Shown piece by piece: positions 39,367 through 50,814 of a stretch of DNA of 64,000 nucleotides. This DNA comes from Corticium candelabrum (taxonomy: Eukaryota > Porifera > Homoscleromorpha > Homosclerophorida > Plakinidae): the NCBI RefSeq assembly GCF_963422355.1, contig NC_085098.1:3006132-3070131 (forward strand). The letters run 5' to 3'. The notes beneath the pieces were generated by a model. The model did not search any database, was not told the DNA's origin, and saw only the letters and a list, made by a program, of their open reading frames with translations. Position 1 is the first letter of the stretch. The number at the start of each line of letters is the position of its first letter. The position numbers and the translations under genes are program-made.

Positions 39367-40919
39367 GAAGCAGTAGCATTAATTTGACAAAAAATGAGTA
39401 GAGATTCGGACCCATAGACATGTTTAGCCCTGGCCACAAAATCTTGTGGTACAAATAAGAGCTACTTGCAGTAAGTAACTGTTCTAAGAGATAGTACTGG
39501 CATGTACGTTTAGAGATCAAAGTCTAAGCAGCTCATTTCATATAGGAATTTGCACTTGATCATTCATACTCTTGTCATGCATACCAGTAAGACTTCAATT
39601 TGGTGTGATTAACCTTGGTAGCATGTAACATATACTAAACAATCTTACGACAGTACGTGAGTTCTTTGTTCTAAAGAAGTAATGTGTAGACTTGAAGGTT
39701 GCATAAATCCACAGTTAATTAAGAATATGCTGACTAAAAAATATATCTGCTTAGGCTCATGTGTAAACTTGATCATATCAGACTGTTTATGCAACATCCA
39801 AGCATATGTACATGCACAAGTATACACGACAAAGCAACTAGCAGGTACAGACCAAAGTGCCTGTGACAGCAGCACTAGAGGCTAGATAACAATTAGCCTA
39901 TCACACACAACTCAGAAAGTCAATACATGTTTTTGAGTTGACCAAGCAAAATGTAAAACAAATAATAAATGGTAACATCATTATTAACAAGTAAGTCCCC
40001 TATTTGGTGCATGTCTGTTTCTCATCACTCAGGCTCTCTCCAACTGCCATGGGCAGGCGGGCGGGGGGGGGGGGGGCAGGCGAGCCATTACCATATATCC
40101 ATTATGTACACTTGACATGACACTGAAATTCAGCAAGCACAACTGTTCAAGGAACACAACAGACCAGCAGTAGCCTAAAGTGGTATGTACAAGACTGAAT
40201 GTCTGATTTGGGGGATCCACACCAATATACGGTGTAGTTAAAAATCCTATAAAAAATTGAACAGGGAAGAAGTCGACACGTACAATCAGCATGTGCTCTG
40301 GCTGTATTGCATATGCACACTTTATGATGGATGGAGTAAAGGTGAAATCAGTGCGACCTGTCATTCGGATGCGGGTGGATGATGAGAAACAGATATGCAA
40401 CAAATAGGGGCTAACATACAAATGATCTGTGTATACACAGAAACAGGTTTGCAGACAATTAGTGCTTGTAACTTACTCATTCATTATCAATTCCCGTCTT
40501 GATGGAGACAAGAGAGGCTTCTCAGTCGTTGACTTTGGCTTTGAAAAACGTTTCTTGTAAAAACTACCATCCATCATCTCCTTCTCTGTGAACAAGATCT
40601 CCATGATCTTTCTAGCAAATTTCTGAGGAGACGATGGAGGGCAGTCAATGTCGACCAAGTTGATCCCATTGTACATGACCTGACAAGAAATCAGTGTTGA
40701 TAATTATATTGGTATAGAAAAAAACATGCAACAATGTACAACTCACTGGTGCCACAGCGCCTGCCATTAACGATCCATTAGTGTCCTATAAAAGCCATAA
40801 GCAAAAAAGTCCCATAGAATTTATGCTGTCTGTACACAAAGTTATTAATAGAGTTATTACACACATACTTTAGAAGGAATGATTTTTCCATCTTGTTTTT
40901 TGTAAATATGATCCGCCAT
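38643..40919 (-). CDS. BEN-domain-only protein, 150 aa, 4 exons
   Basis: Exons are 40919-40869, 40785-40747, 40679-40477 and 38802-38643. All splice in phase with GT-AG sites, giving 150 residues. The product is one BEN domain: MADHIYKKQDGKIIPSK at the start, SPQKFARKIMEILFTEKEMM in the middle and SLNQKCRDAASSRRQKLKR near the end. BEN domains bind DNA or mediate protein contacts in chromatin regulators, so a nuclear role is likely. The start has good context (AAGAAATGG). The last intron (1.67 kb) holds the TA and G runs. The gene fills the spacer of the inverted repeat and is the only clear gene there. Assignment rests on pattern similarity without a profile search. Confidence 0.62.
39310..39363. 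repeat. (TA)n microsatellite
   Basis: About 54 bp of alternating TA, able to form a cruciform. In the last intron of the BEN-domain gene. Confidence 0.95.
40063..40076. repeat. Poly-G run
   Basis: Fourteen consecutive G within a G-rich context (GGGCAGGCGGGC before it). Its length is likely unstable or uncertain. Confidence 0.85.
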
Positions 40920-41228
40920 TTCTTTGATTGTTGTATTTATTTATTTCAGTTGCATCAATATAGCCTCCAAAGTAGAAGAATTAACTAAATATCAAACAAA
41001 GTATAATAATACTAACCACACGTGTGAAACCACATGGACCTATACACACGTGACAGCTAGCGCACGTGGTGTAAGCAACCTAGCGCGGAGGAGGACTGGG
41101 CACGAGTCTACTAAAACTGAGTGACCAAACAACAATATTTGTATATGTGTGTGCACACACTGACACACGTGCACGGAAACGTCCAGACATATTGACAGAG
41201 ACAGAGACAGACACACTCACAAATGCAC

Positions 41229-41256
41229 AAACACAAACGCACACACGCACGCACGC

Positions 41257-41320
<64 letters not shown>
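41229..41320. repeat. (CA)n microsatellite
   Basis: CA run with GCAC interruptions at the start. Confidence 0.95.
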
Positions 41321-41323
<3 letters not shown>

Positions 41324-41469
41324 CACAACCGTCAAGCTGATTCTGACCAGTTTGGCTGTCATTGTCTTGCAGTGGTTGTGCAGCTGAATGTGCAGAGCTG
41401 TTCCCTACATGGAACTGCTGATTTTGTTTAACGGTATGCAAAGTCAGTTTTACGGTATCCAAAGTCAGA

Positions 41470-42070
41470 GCGAACAGACGCCTAGCTAATCTACATGTGC
41501 ACGTGCATGTTTTCCCACATTGATGTTTTGTTTTGGCTCTGGGGTCACCTCATTACAACACCCAGAATTGCGGATAGACGGATAGCTGTGTAAATACGGT
41601 ACAGTGCACAGTAGGCGACGTCTAGCTACAGAAGCGGCACAAACAACAAGACGCCTAGGGAAGCTGAACAAACAACGAGACTTTTACATTCTTGTGAGCT
41701 GGAAAATCGGTGGTGAGCTGTTTGTTTGGTCTACATTTGTAACCTAGGTTTCCCACCAATAACACGTACAACGAACAGAACAATGATCACGCCCGTTATT
41801 TTATCACGTAAGGCGAAGATTGCCAGCCGGCCTAGCGTCGAGGCTTTCCAACTTGTAACATTTGGCTTGTTCCATCACTTGGAAACAACTACATTTGTAA
41901 CATGCATCTAGAAACAACGCTTAGCTAGTCTAGCTGCATTTGTAACGTTCCCACATCTAATTTTGTTACACACATCATGCGTTCCTGTCATACGATTTTG
42001 TCATAGCGCGACTAATTACCTTCAAGGTGCCTACTGGCCGAGGGTTTGCACTTCTAGTGCTTCTTTAATA
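41470..42070 (-). repeat. Dispersed repeat R1, inverted partial copy
   Basis: Reverse complement of the R1 segment at about 11.66-12.55 kb. Shared words include AGCACTAGAAGTGCAAACCC, GATCATTGTTCTGTTTGT and CAGCTCACCACCGATTTTCC on the R1 strand. The promoter-like end is missing. Confidence 0.65.
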
Positions 42071-42620
42071 ATCTATACTACTATATAATATTGACGGTGT
42101 TTGTATATATGTATGAGTTCGATAGCCGGCTAGACCGGATTACCCACGAGGCTAAAATTTGGGGTACGGGCGTAACTCGACGTGGGTAAGAACATGGGCA
42201 GGGTGGCGCCGTCTTTCAGATTTCTTAGTCGGGTCCCCTTTTGGGGGTGCATCGTACAACGACATAATGCTGTTCATCGTTCAAGAAGGAAACTGAATGC
42301 CCCTGATAGACTCAATTTGAAGGAATTTTCGTTACGTGAACTCAATCTCATGGCGTAGTTTTGTCTTCTCATAACTAAGAATGCAATGCCCACTTTCAAT
42401 ATCCATATTGTTTGTTCACATGCCATTGTTACGTCACAATGCTATAGCTATCCAGCAGTCCCATCAGACTGCGTTATCTGAGCAAGCTGTAGTTGATTTG
42501 CTTATCTTAATTAAACATCAAACTACATTCAGAGCAAAAATCTGACCTCGGACGGGATGCATGGAGCGTGTCGTTTATTACCGGCGACGTCAAATACGAC
42601 AAGATATTTTTGTGTAGGAT

Positions 42621-42941
42621 ATCTGGGTATGTAGAAATATGCTTACCTTCGGTTTTTTCGAGTACGCTCGCCGAATACCTGCCACATTCGATACGCCTGT
42701 TTTCTGCAACGGCAGCAACGTCTTCGAAGTTATAACATCCAATGGGACTGTTGAAATGGCTCCGAGAAGACTCATTGAAGAGACGTGTGACTGCATTTGC
42801 ACTGAATTAAACCTACACGTTTCCTGCATCGAGCGCTACACTGGGAGTGTGAAAACATCGAAAACGAAGAGCAAACAGTGCACTAAATCATGCATGCCTG
42901 CATGTCAAGCTGCACTGTACTGCATGTATCCTATGGGTGAG
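42621..42941 (+). CDS. Possible exon of an unknown cysteine-rich protein
   Basis: An open stretch of about 107 codons bounded by a plausible acceptor (TGTGTAG|GATATC) and a good donor (ATGG|GTGAGT). The product has two N-glycosylation sequons (NGSN, NGTV). Its cysteine-rich C-terminal half contains ETCDCICTEL, HVSCIER, KQCTKSCMPACQ and ALYCMYP. No flanking exons could be placed and I do not recognise the family. It may be one internal exon of a secreted protein, or a chance ORF. Confidence 0.35.
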
Positions 42942-43269
42942 TAAAAAACTGCATGTGACTTTCAAGTTTCTGTTGCCCAGATATATATCTCTGAACGGGA
43001 AAGTCGCTGCAAATTTTTCGAAATGTGACACACGGTTAAGGGTTCATTTGTCTTCATCGGGATATTAACTAATTAGCACATTCCAGTTTATTCGAACAGA
43101 CACCCACACCGGTCATTTGAACTGAATCCACACAGGGAGTGTGTCGATTGCTACCAAAAAATTGCACATGACGTGTCTATACACACGCTCGAACTGAGTC
43201 TTTCATCATAACACTACAGTACTTTGCTCGTACGAAGGACGGGTCATGTATCTAGTTAATTAATAAAAG

Positions 43270-43360
43270 GGTGATCGAGTGACATAAAGATTGAATACTT
43301 CATGTCTAGATTTCAGAAGTATACACACAAAGTATTTGATCTTTGTGTAACTCAATCACC
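43270..43360. mobile_element. 91-bp foldback MITE (right arm)
   Basis: Inverted counterpart of 38210-38300, with a few substitutions (for example TTTGTGTAACTCAATCACC at its end). Confidence 0.75.
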
Positions 43361-43812
43361 AATTTATTAATTTAAAAATTACAGCTATATAGTAACTGTT
43401 CAAGTATGCGATTATTTAATTGTATTAATTATTATTAATTGCATTAATTAATTATTAATTGTAATAATTAATAATTAAAAGTAATTATTAGTTATTGAAT
43501 TTTGAATTCATTAATTATTGTACTAAATGAAAACATTCTAAACACTTACGATTATATACATCATTGAAAATGCAAAAGTTTCAATGATCAAAAGTGACAC
43601 AGACCGTGTAAAGACAGATGCGACGAATTCAACCGGTTAATTAACTAACCCGCCAAACAGAGACGGGAGCAGTCTTGCTGCGCGTGACTATTTCTAGGTA
43701 CGGTAGAACCGGTGAGTTCTGTCATAAATTTTGGATTAAAAAATATTTATTAAATAAGAAATTTACATGCACATACGTATCAATACTAATTTGGCACATT
43801 GATATCCTGGTA

Positions 43813-43933
43813 CCACATCCGGGCTTTTCTAACACAAATGGAACAGACTTTTGCTCTCTCGTTCTTTCTTTTGCTTCCTGTTACAATGTCGTTGCAATTT
43901 CCGATTTAACACGAACGGGTGAAGAGCAGACCG
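43813..43933 (+). pseudogene. CLN5: CLN5 exon 1 stub in right arm
   Basis: Mirror copy of the stub at 37599-37719: leader, ATGGAACAGACT and signal peptide. It carries an in-frame stop after the LQFPI residues (GATTTAACACGA where the functional gene reads GATTGAATACGAA), so it differs from the left stub. Confidence 0.8.
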
Positions 43934-44196
43934 ATAAACTATCTTACATTTTTGAAATATTGCATGTATTTTAGCAAGTACAGTGTACACACATCGGTAT
44001 AAAGCTGCAAGTTTGTAGTGTATTTACGTTACTTCACTACACTGTTATAGTTACCTAATTCATATTACGAGTGTCTACGGCTAAAGTTCAAGCCGCATCT
44101 GCAGTAAACAATAGCACTAAACACTATATAACTAAAGCTTATTACAATTACCTTTGCAAATCTATCACAAACAGTCTTAAGGACAACAGTTTGATT

Positions 44197-45203
44197 TTAT
44201 TGTTGAGCTGGTGGCATCTCTGCTATCATGATTCGCGATACGGAGTCCCATCCGGTATGACCATCCACCACAGGATAATCGCTGCATTTGCCAATGTGGA
44301 AACCAACTCTGACGTCACCTGCTGGAATGTTCTCACAGTAACCTTCAATTTGTCGGTGACGATGAATGTTGTTATTTGCACGAGTATAATATACTGCGTC
44401 GATTGTCATGGGTCCAGTGCACTCTCGATCGTTAAATGTAAAGAACCAACGAGCACAACAATTGGCACAATTGATACGCAGATTTCCTGCATAGGCCACG
44501 TGCAGTGCGGTATTCCCATCCTTTTTACCAAAGCGACATTCCTAAAAGACGAAACAAACACAGACAATTCAAGTAGCATTACTTCTGCAGTATAGGCATG
44601 CATGCAAAGTTACTTGAATGAGTCCGGTGTCTTTGCTATCATCTCTCTTCCACACACATTGCTTCCAGTTTGATTGCTGAGTCGCTTCTCCCTTTTCTCC
44701 CTTCACTCCCAAGTTGCCCTTGATTCCTTTCACTCCCCCATCTCCTTTTGGCCCAGGTGGACCTAATTTTCCACTCTCCCCTTTTACTCCTTGTTCTCCT
44801 CTTTCACCACGACCACCTTTCTCACCAATTGTTCCATCTCTTCCATCTCTACCATCTCTTCCAGAAGATCCCAAAGGACCTGGTGATCCAGGAGAGCCAG
44901 GCACGCCTGGGACTCCACCACAACATCCATTCTATTTAAAGAGCAGTTTTAGTTATCAAATAATTGCTTAATTAATTAATCACAATTTACGGATTTATTA
45001 TTGTCACATTTTCCAGCGAATTGCTCAATTTATGGATCGAATGTTAATGCAACGTACTGACATATAACTTACTAATTAATCAAGCGTCTTATAACTAAAT
45101 GGTCCATCTTTCTTACGTTAATTGAAGCTTCTGCACTTGATTTAACTGCTATTACGAGCAGCAAAGAAACCAAAATCGTTGAGCTGATACACTGACGTTC
45201 CAT
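44197..45203 (-). CDS. CTHRC1: CTHRC1-like protein, copy 4 (intact)
   Basis: Exons are 45203-45117, 44931-44614 and 44541-44197, in phase, giving 249 aa. A second ATG lies directly upstream (45206), so the product could be one residue longer; the inner ATG matches the sister copies. Signal peptide core is ILVSLLLVIAV. The collagen region starts NGCCGG and keeps the full set of triplets seen in copy 1. The C-terminal domain is complete with [25 protein letters not shown] and GWDSVSRIMI; Asp replaces Asn in the usual GWNSVS signature. It faces copy 3 across the inverted-repeat spacer. Confidence 0.92.
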
Positions 45204-45500
45204 CATCTCGATTACTCTCGCTGGCTGTCTTGATTGACTACTATCCAATTCAAGTGTGCTTATATACTCGTGGCAGCACTAGGAAATGACGTAATGATAA
45301 CAGCACACTAATGTAGGAAAGTCCAACTATGGAGTTGTTGACAATTGGCAGAAAGCGGATGGTAGGTGTGGGCGAATGTACATGTAACCCGGCCACTATG
45401 TAGTCCCGAGACACCGTGTTCCATGAGACATCATTTACATTGACACACATATCATTATAGTTCTAGAGAGTTCCAGAAGTTCGACCTACCCACCATCCTT
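45204..45500 (-). promoter_or_regulatory. Promoter of CTHRC1-like copy 4
   Basis: On the minus strand: TGTACAAATTTGG (about 45513), GTTACATGTACATTCGCCC, CAACAACTCCATAG, CGTCA (45291-45287) and TATATAAG (about 45266-45259), then the ATG. Mirror of the copy 3 promoter. Confidence 0.7.
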
Positions 45501-45821
45501 ACCAAATTTGTACAAGCCGTGTTGATAGCTCATGCAAACAAATTGTTGCATCAGCAATCTCATGATCACAATACTAGCCGGAAGTCTGCTGCTTGATGTA
45601 ATGACACCACGCCATTGATCTTTTTCACAGCCTGCTTTCAATGCGGAAGACAGTCAAGCAAGTGTGGCAAACGCCGGCTTCACCACGTCTACACGTGGTA
45701 AAGAAATTATTGTACGTACGTACTATTTGAACCAAGGGATTGTTAGTTAGCCTAGACGATCTCGACCACTTTGGGTACTTGAAACTTGATGCAGACGGCT
45801 GATGAGCTGCCTTGGAATGAA

Positions 45822-46215
45822 GAAGCACTTGAAGTGCAAACCCTTGGCCGGTATGCACCTTGAAGGTAAATTAGTCGCGCTATGACAAAATCGTATGACA
45901 GAATGGTATGATGTGGGTAATAAATAAGAAGCATTATTGAAATGGTCACAGGTCGAGCTTGAGGTACGTCACGTGACTGGCTGCTACCGTGTACAACGGG
46001 TAGCTACGCAGTCCGTCAGCCAACGTCCCGTAGAACCTCGCTTCTATTTTTACAACCTTCGCTCGTCGGTTCTTTGTGCAGGTGATTGTTTGTGCAGCTT
46101 TTGAGGTCGTAACTATGGACGGTTTTAGGCGTGGCATAGGTACCAGTGGCAAAACAAAATTAGATGTGGGAACGTTACAAATGCAGCTCGACTATCTAGG
46201 CGTTGTTTCTAAACA
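45822..46215 (+). repeat. Dispersed repeat R1, partial copy
   Basis: Begins GAAGAAGCACTTGAAGTGC, TTGGCCGGTATGCACCTTGA and ends near CTAGGCGTTGTTTCTA. It abuts the outer edge of the right arm of the inverted repeat. Confidence 0.65.
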
Positions 46216-47340
46216 GTCTACGGAACTACCTCTCGCGTTATGTTCCAAATGAAGACCCGGATAAGCCCTATCCTTCTCTAACGCCAAGTCCCGTATAACA
46301 GGACCTGGCGAAGTCCCTACTTCACGGGTGATGAACACTCTCAGTAGAGCCTTCCTTCACCAGTTGCTGTCGTTGGTAGTGAAAGGAAGTCTAGAGGCGT
46401 CGATTTGACAATGTAGGGCGTGTGTCAGACTGCTTGACTTCGTGGAAAGACGGCGAAAGTTGGGGTGATTTGTCGCTGTGGCGACCGTAGCGCCTTCCTT
46501 TGTCAATTTTGTCCACGGAAAGGCCCCGGCCAGCAACCCAATGTTGATCACCCTACGGTAGCATATACCTTTGTCGACTGTTTGAAGGAGTTCGAGCTCG
46601 ACTCTTCTCTTCTAGTGCACAGAATAGGATGAGGAACATGGCGCTTAGCGACCGGAAGTTTGTGGTTTCAAGTCGTCGCTAGTGCCCGGTGATTCACCGA
46701 TTTCAAGGTATTCACATTTTTTTTTAATTTGGTAGGCATTATGCCATGCCGTCGTGGCGTTGTAAGGTGCTTGGTGGTGATTTCAGGTACTTGTGGGATA
46801 ATTTATTGAGGCTTGTCAACGCGTTACGGTGTGGGAGCCCAACTTTTGAGCCTCCCCTGCATTTTGTCCAAGGGTCAGAAGACTAGTTAGGGCTCTCTTA
46901 GTGCTGTTCAGATGTAAATCTTTTGTTTACCCCTAGTCTTTTAGAATCCTCGTCCTCTGGTAGTGTATAGAGTACTTAGCAACATCTGCATTTCGCCTTG
47001 CATGCCAATTGTTGTAGGCGGGGCATACACAAGTTAGTGCTAAGCTTTACCAGCTGCATTCTGTGCCATTGTTGCACGTGGGAACGCTGGCAATTGCGAA
47101 TCGTGTGTACTCCGAGTCGTCTTCAGTGGCTGCTTGGTCTGTTTGACACACTGTAAACACTACAGCGGCAATGTAAATAATTTCACTGTTTGATTGTGTA
47201 CAGGTATCCTCCTGTCCATCTCCATTGCTTGTCGAGGAGTTGGTCTCACAGCGCTCTTGATTTGTTTGAGGCATTTAATGACTTGAAAGTGGTGTGGCTA
47301 GTTGTGCGCGTAGCGGCGGTTTTTTCTCCTTATTTTTGAG
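46216..47340. other. No firmly recognisable gene
   Basis: Locally GC-richer DNA. An open frame at 47274-47047 (-) is acidic and Ser/Thr-rich, has no known domain and starts 68 bp from the plus-strand start at 47342. An ETS-like ACCGGAAGT occurs at about 46651. No function can be assigned. Confidence 0.4.
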
Positions 47341-47341
47341 A

Positions 47342-47813
47342 ATGAGCAGGGAAAGTTCCGGTTTCACTCCACCGTCAAAAGGAGTAGGAAATCTTTGCTT
47401 TGCGCTGGCCATGTGTGCGGATCTTGCCAGGTATGGTTCCAACTAGGTAGCCCGTCGACTGTTGCACATCTTCACAGCAGTGAAGACATTAGACACCCTG
47501 CGACTGAGAAAAAGCATCTCAATTTTCTACTTACCTTTCCATGGGCAGTGACGTCCAATTTCAATTGGGCTCTGACAGTTGCCTCTGTAAGGCGTGTTAC
47601 ACAGATTGCTTGAGGCATGCTCCAAAAATGATAGGAAGGCCAAGATGGCAAAAACATAGTCAACTATGGCATTGCCCCTTGTGTGATAAAGAGTCCAACA
47701 AAGATTGCATGTGCAAAGACATTTCTTCTTGGCACCTTCTGTCTGATTTAATGGATGCACAGCCAGAAATGCTGAAAGTCTATTTTAATCTGCATGTTGA
47801 TTTTGATTCATGA
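47342..47813 (+). pseudogene. Possible broken zinc-binding protein gene of unknown family
   Basis: Two overlapping open stretches in different frames read as one cysteine/histidine-rich protein. The first, about 47395-47590, has GHVCGSCQ and HSSEDIRHPATEKKHLNF. The second, about 47560-47813, has CLCKACYTDCLRHAP, RPRWQKHSQLWHCPLC, CMCKD and a clear stop. Paired Cys motifs and His residues suggest zinc binding. The frame change means a frameshift, an unseen intron or an assembly error. Family not recognised. Confidence 0.35.
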
Positions 47814-49704
47814 ATTCAAAAGATAAAGCTCTATTTTTTAGTTATGGGTGATTTCTCATTGCACATGTGCAGTAAACGTATACTGTAATCTGCCCCATGT
47901 GTTTGCCCTACTGAACTTTGAATGCCCAGTTGATTTCGCACCGAGGCATCAGCACCCCTGGTGCTATTACTATTAGCACAGGTAATAGGTCTTGTGGACT
48001 GTTCAAAGACTAGACAGATTTGGGCGGGTCAATGAAGTCCCGGATGTTGCATGGCAACACATCAGGTGTGTGACATGCTCCTGTTTTTGCTATGAAGGTC
48101 TCATTTGTTACTGTATTTATTCAAAGGTTGTGTGTGTTGACCTGACCGTCTCTTGTGTTCATATACTGTTTGACGTTGACACTGCCGGTAAGTACTTTGA
48201 TCAAATGTCAATAACACTGTTGCTTAGAAATGTTCTGTGGCAGGCAGCAGATCCTTCCTGAATTGGCTCATGGTCACAGCACACAATTGAAGCTGCACAA
48301 AGGGCAATCACTGTGAAGATTCCTAGGTCGACAGCAGAATCAGTAGGACATGCTTTACTCTGCGTAGATCACTATGGGAGACTACCTGCTGGGGTGTGGT
48401 GCCTCCAAAGAATAGAAACTTGTCCATAACTTTCTTACGCAGGGCTGTGGAAGAAAATAGAAAATACTGGACTGTCAGCAAGGCACTGCCACTGTTAACA
48501 TACAATTAGAATTGTCGCTGTCTTCTACAATTGAGAATATACAGACCTGTTGTCTTGTCTGCTGACTACAAGATTATGTAGTGGTTCTCCCTAGCTCCTA
48601 AGGTTATTCTTGCAGCTGTTTGTGGCCTCTTATGGGTCTGCACATTACTCCTTATGGCTCTAAGGTACAATTTGCTTCTTAGTGAGACTTTAATTAAACA
48701 AATACATGCACGACCACAAGATAGGTACCTTCCTCTGTTGCTGCTAAGTGTTCATATCTCCTGGCCACTACTTAACAGTAAAGGACAGCTCTCCCGAAGA
48801 GAGATACTGTCCTTGGCATGCCTATAAATTGAACTACTCTTGAACACTTCTGAGTATCCGTTGTTCTGTTGAATGCACTTTGCGCTTTCTCCTCTTTGTC
48901 ACTGGATATGGTTCAAACCCAAGAGCAAGAGGGACAGCTATAGTGCTGAATCATTAGAGGTTAGTCTTGTAGTTAAATAGCACCATTTCTTTCCAATCCT
49001 ACTGAGCTACTATCACACACAGAAAGTGTAGCTAAAATTTTGTACTTCTGTAGTTAACCCTGTCAATAACATATCACCCACTGTATGTAAGGTCTCCTTA
49101 AGTACTAAATATAAAACAGCAGTCAAATCATCTGTAAATCGTGTCTTTCTAGCGATTTCAGTGGCATCCGGAATTACTCCGCCTCCTCTAAACAATAGGC
49201 CACCGCTATCTGCTTTCTGTCTCCACAGCTTTCGTTGCTCAAGAACTGTCCGCATCCACAACGGTAGAGCAGTAGAAGAAGAACACACTGGTAAGTTTCT
49301 AGTCAGCACGCGACGCAGTTACCGAGTAATGTACGGGGAAGTACAAGTCATCCGAAATTACCCCGGATTACCCTAGTATCATGATTTACTTCTTCCAGAG
49401 CTCCCTTCTTCCAATCTTGATGTCTTTTTGTCCTGGTTAAACCAGGCTTGTTGTTGTGGACAGCGTGAGCTACGTCTGAGACACCCTACAGGTTCTTCCC
49501 GTTAGCGGTGTACATTTGGCCAACATCCCGCCCCCTGAATGGGACCTCGTTGTCGAATCTTGCTGGAGCAACCACTTGACGCACATGGTCGTGTTCATGA
49601 CGGTTCGGGACTTGGAGAAACAACGCGTCGTGTGTTCGGGCGGCCGTGCCAAATATACGGGAACTTTTGAAAGATAAAAGGATGGCATGTTCCGTAGACT
49701 GTAA
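47814..49704. other. No recognisable gene
   Basis: Short unrelated open frames only, with no supported repeat, RNA or coding features. A short stretch at about 49.69 kb (GTTCCGTAGACTGT) is inverted relative to sequence at about 46.21 kb, just after the R1 copy there. Confidence 0.45.
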
Positions 49705-50695
49705 ATGTATGTTACAAATGTAGTTGTTTCCAAGTGATGGAACAAGCCAAATGTTACAAGTCGGAGAGCCTCGACGGTAGGCCGGCTGGCAATCTTCGCC
49801 TTACGTGATGAAGTAACGGGCGTGATCATTGTTCTATTTGTTGGTGGGAAACCTAGGTTACAAATGGAGACCAAACAAGCAGCTCACCACCGATTTTCCA
49901 GCTCACAAGAATGGAAAAGTCTCGTTCTTTGTACGGCTTCTCTAGGCGTCTTGTTGTTTGTGCGGCTTCTCTAGCTAGACGTCGCCTACTGTTGTAATGA
50001 GGTGACCCAGAGCCAAAACAAAACATCAATGTGGGAAAACATGCACGTGCACATGTAGATTAGCTAGGTGTCTGTTCGCTCTGACTTTGGATACCGTAAA
50101 ACAGAAATGAATAGAGACGCACTAGCGTACTTACAGGTCGGCCGAGCCGCTTTGTCCGACAAACAGACGCTGTCATGGACAATGCACGTTCTCCTTCGCA
50201 AATTCCCGTCAAACGCCAAATTTCTGTTGAAGACGACACTAGTGATCTTTGCAACAACACCACGGCCGTTCAGCCACGCACATCCAAAGTTCAAGCTGGC
50301 AGACTGCAGAACCACTATGCAGAAACAATGTGGAACAAGCACAATGTTACAAGTCAGGTACAGCTACACACCTCGCCCTGGTTGTTGTTGGAGAAACATA
50401 CACGTACAAATGTATGTGCTAAACCCCTAAAGCAAAGGACTAAACACCATGAACAGGACGGACGCCCGATGGCTGAATTCTCGTTGGCAGCTACCAAAGA
50501 AAGAGAGGTGGAGCCTCATGATGACATCACGGTCGTCTATTGGTCAGCAATGACACCACTTCTCGTCTATTTGTCGGAATAGCTTCATTTGCATCTCCCC
50601 TATTAAACCAACTGTACATACGGTCGATGGGTCGTACGGTCGTCGAACGGTTACTATACCTCCACCCGGAAATCCGGGCCTCGGGTAATGATAAC
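49705..50695 (+). repeat. Dispersed repeat R1, second long copy
   Basis: Matches 12.26-12.75 kb in two blocks (about 49.74-50.00 and 50.49-50.69 kb). About 0.45 kb of unrelated sequence between them could be an insertion. The promoter-like module survives partly: CRE-like TGATGACATCA (about 50519), ATTGG at 50539-50543, octamer ATTTGCAT at 50587-50594. The second CCAAT box is mutated. Confidence 0.65.
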
Positions 50696-50814
50696 TCCGT
50701 CGACACCAATCACAGACGCCATTGTCAACGCAGTAGCTCTCAGCGAGGTCTGAGAATCGAGGGCACACACAAAGGCGCCGCTCTGCTCAGAGGCAAAGAG
50801 GCTCTGGTCTAGAT

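Larger units (their letters stand above)
43178..45830 (-). repeat. Right arm of the large inverted repeat
   Basis: Reverse-complement counterpart of 35709-38391. The inner edge is at ATACACACGCTCGAACTGAG (about 43179). The outer edge is at about 45830, where an R1 repeat begins immediately. Confidence 0.85.

Noticed and set aside
42064-42250. Possible Helitron 5' end (TCTATACTACTATATAA)
   Set aside because: Only a terminus-like word next to an R1 copy. I found no matching hairpin plus CTRR end and no second copy.
44071-44595. Plus-strand frame of 174 codons
   Set aside because: It lies antisense over exon 3 of CTHRC1-like copy 4 and is conserved only because the minus-strand exon is.
50175-50582. 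Open frame of 135 codons inside the R1 copy
   Set aside because: Not shared with other R1 copies, no domain recognised, and it runs across the promoter-like module.
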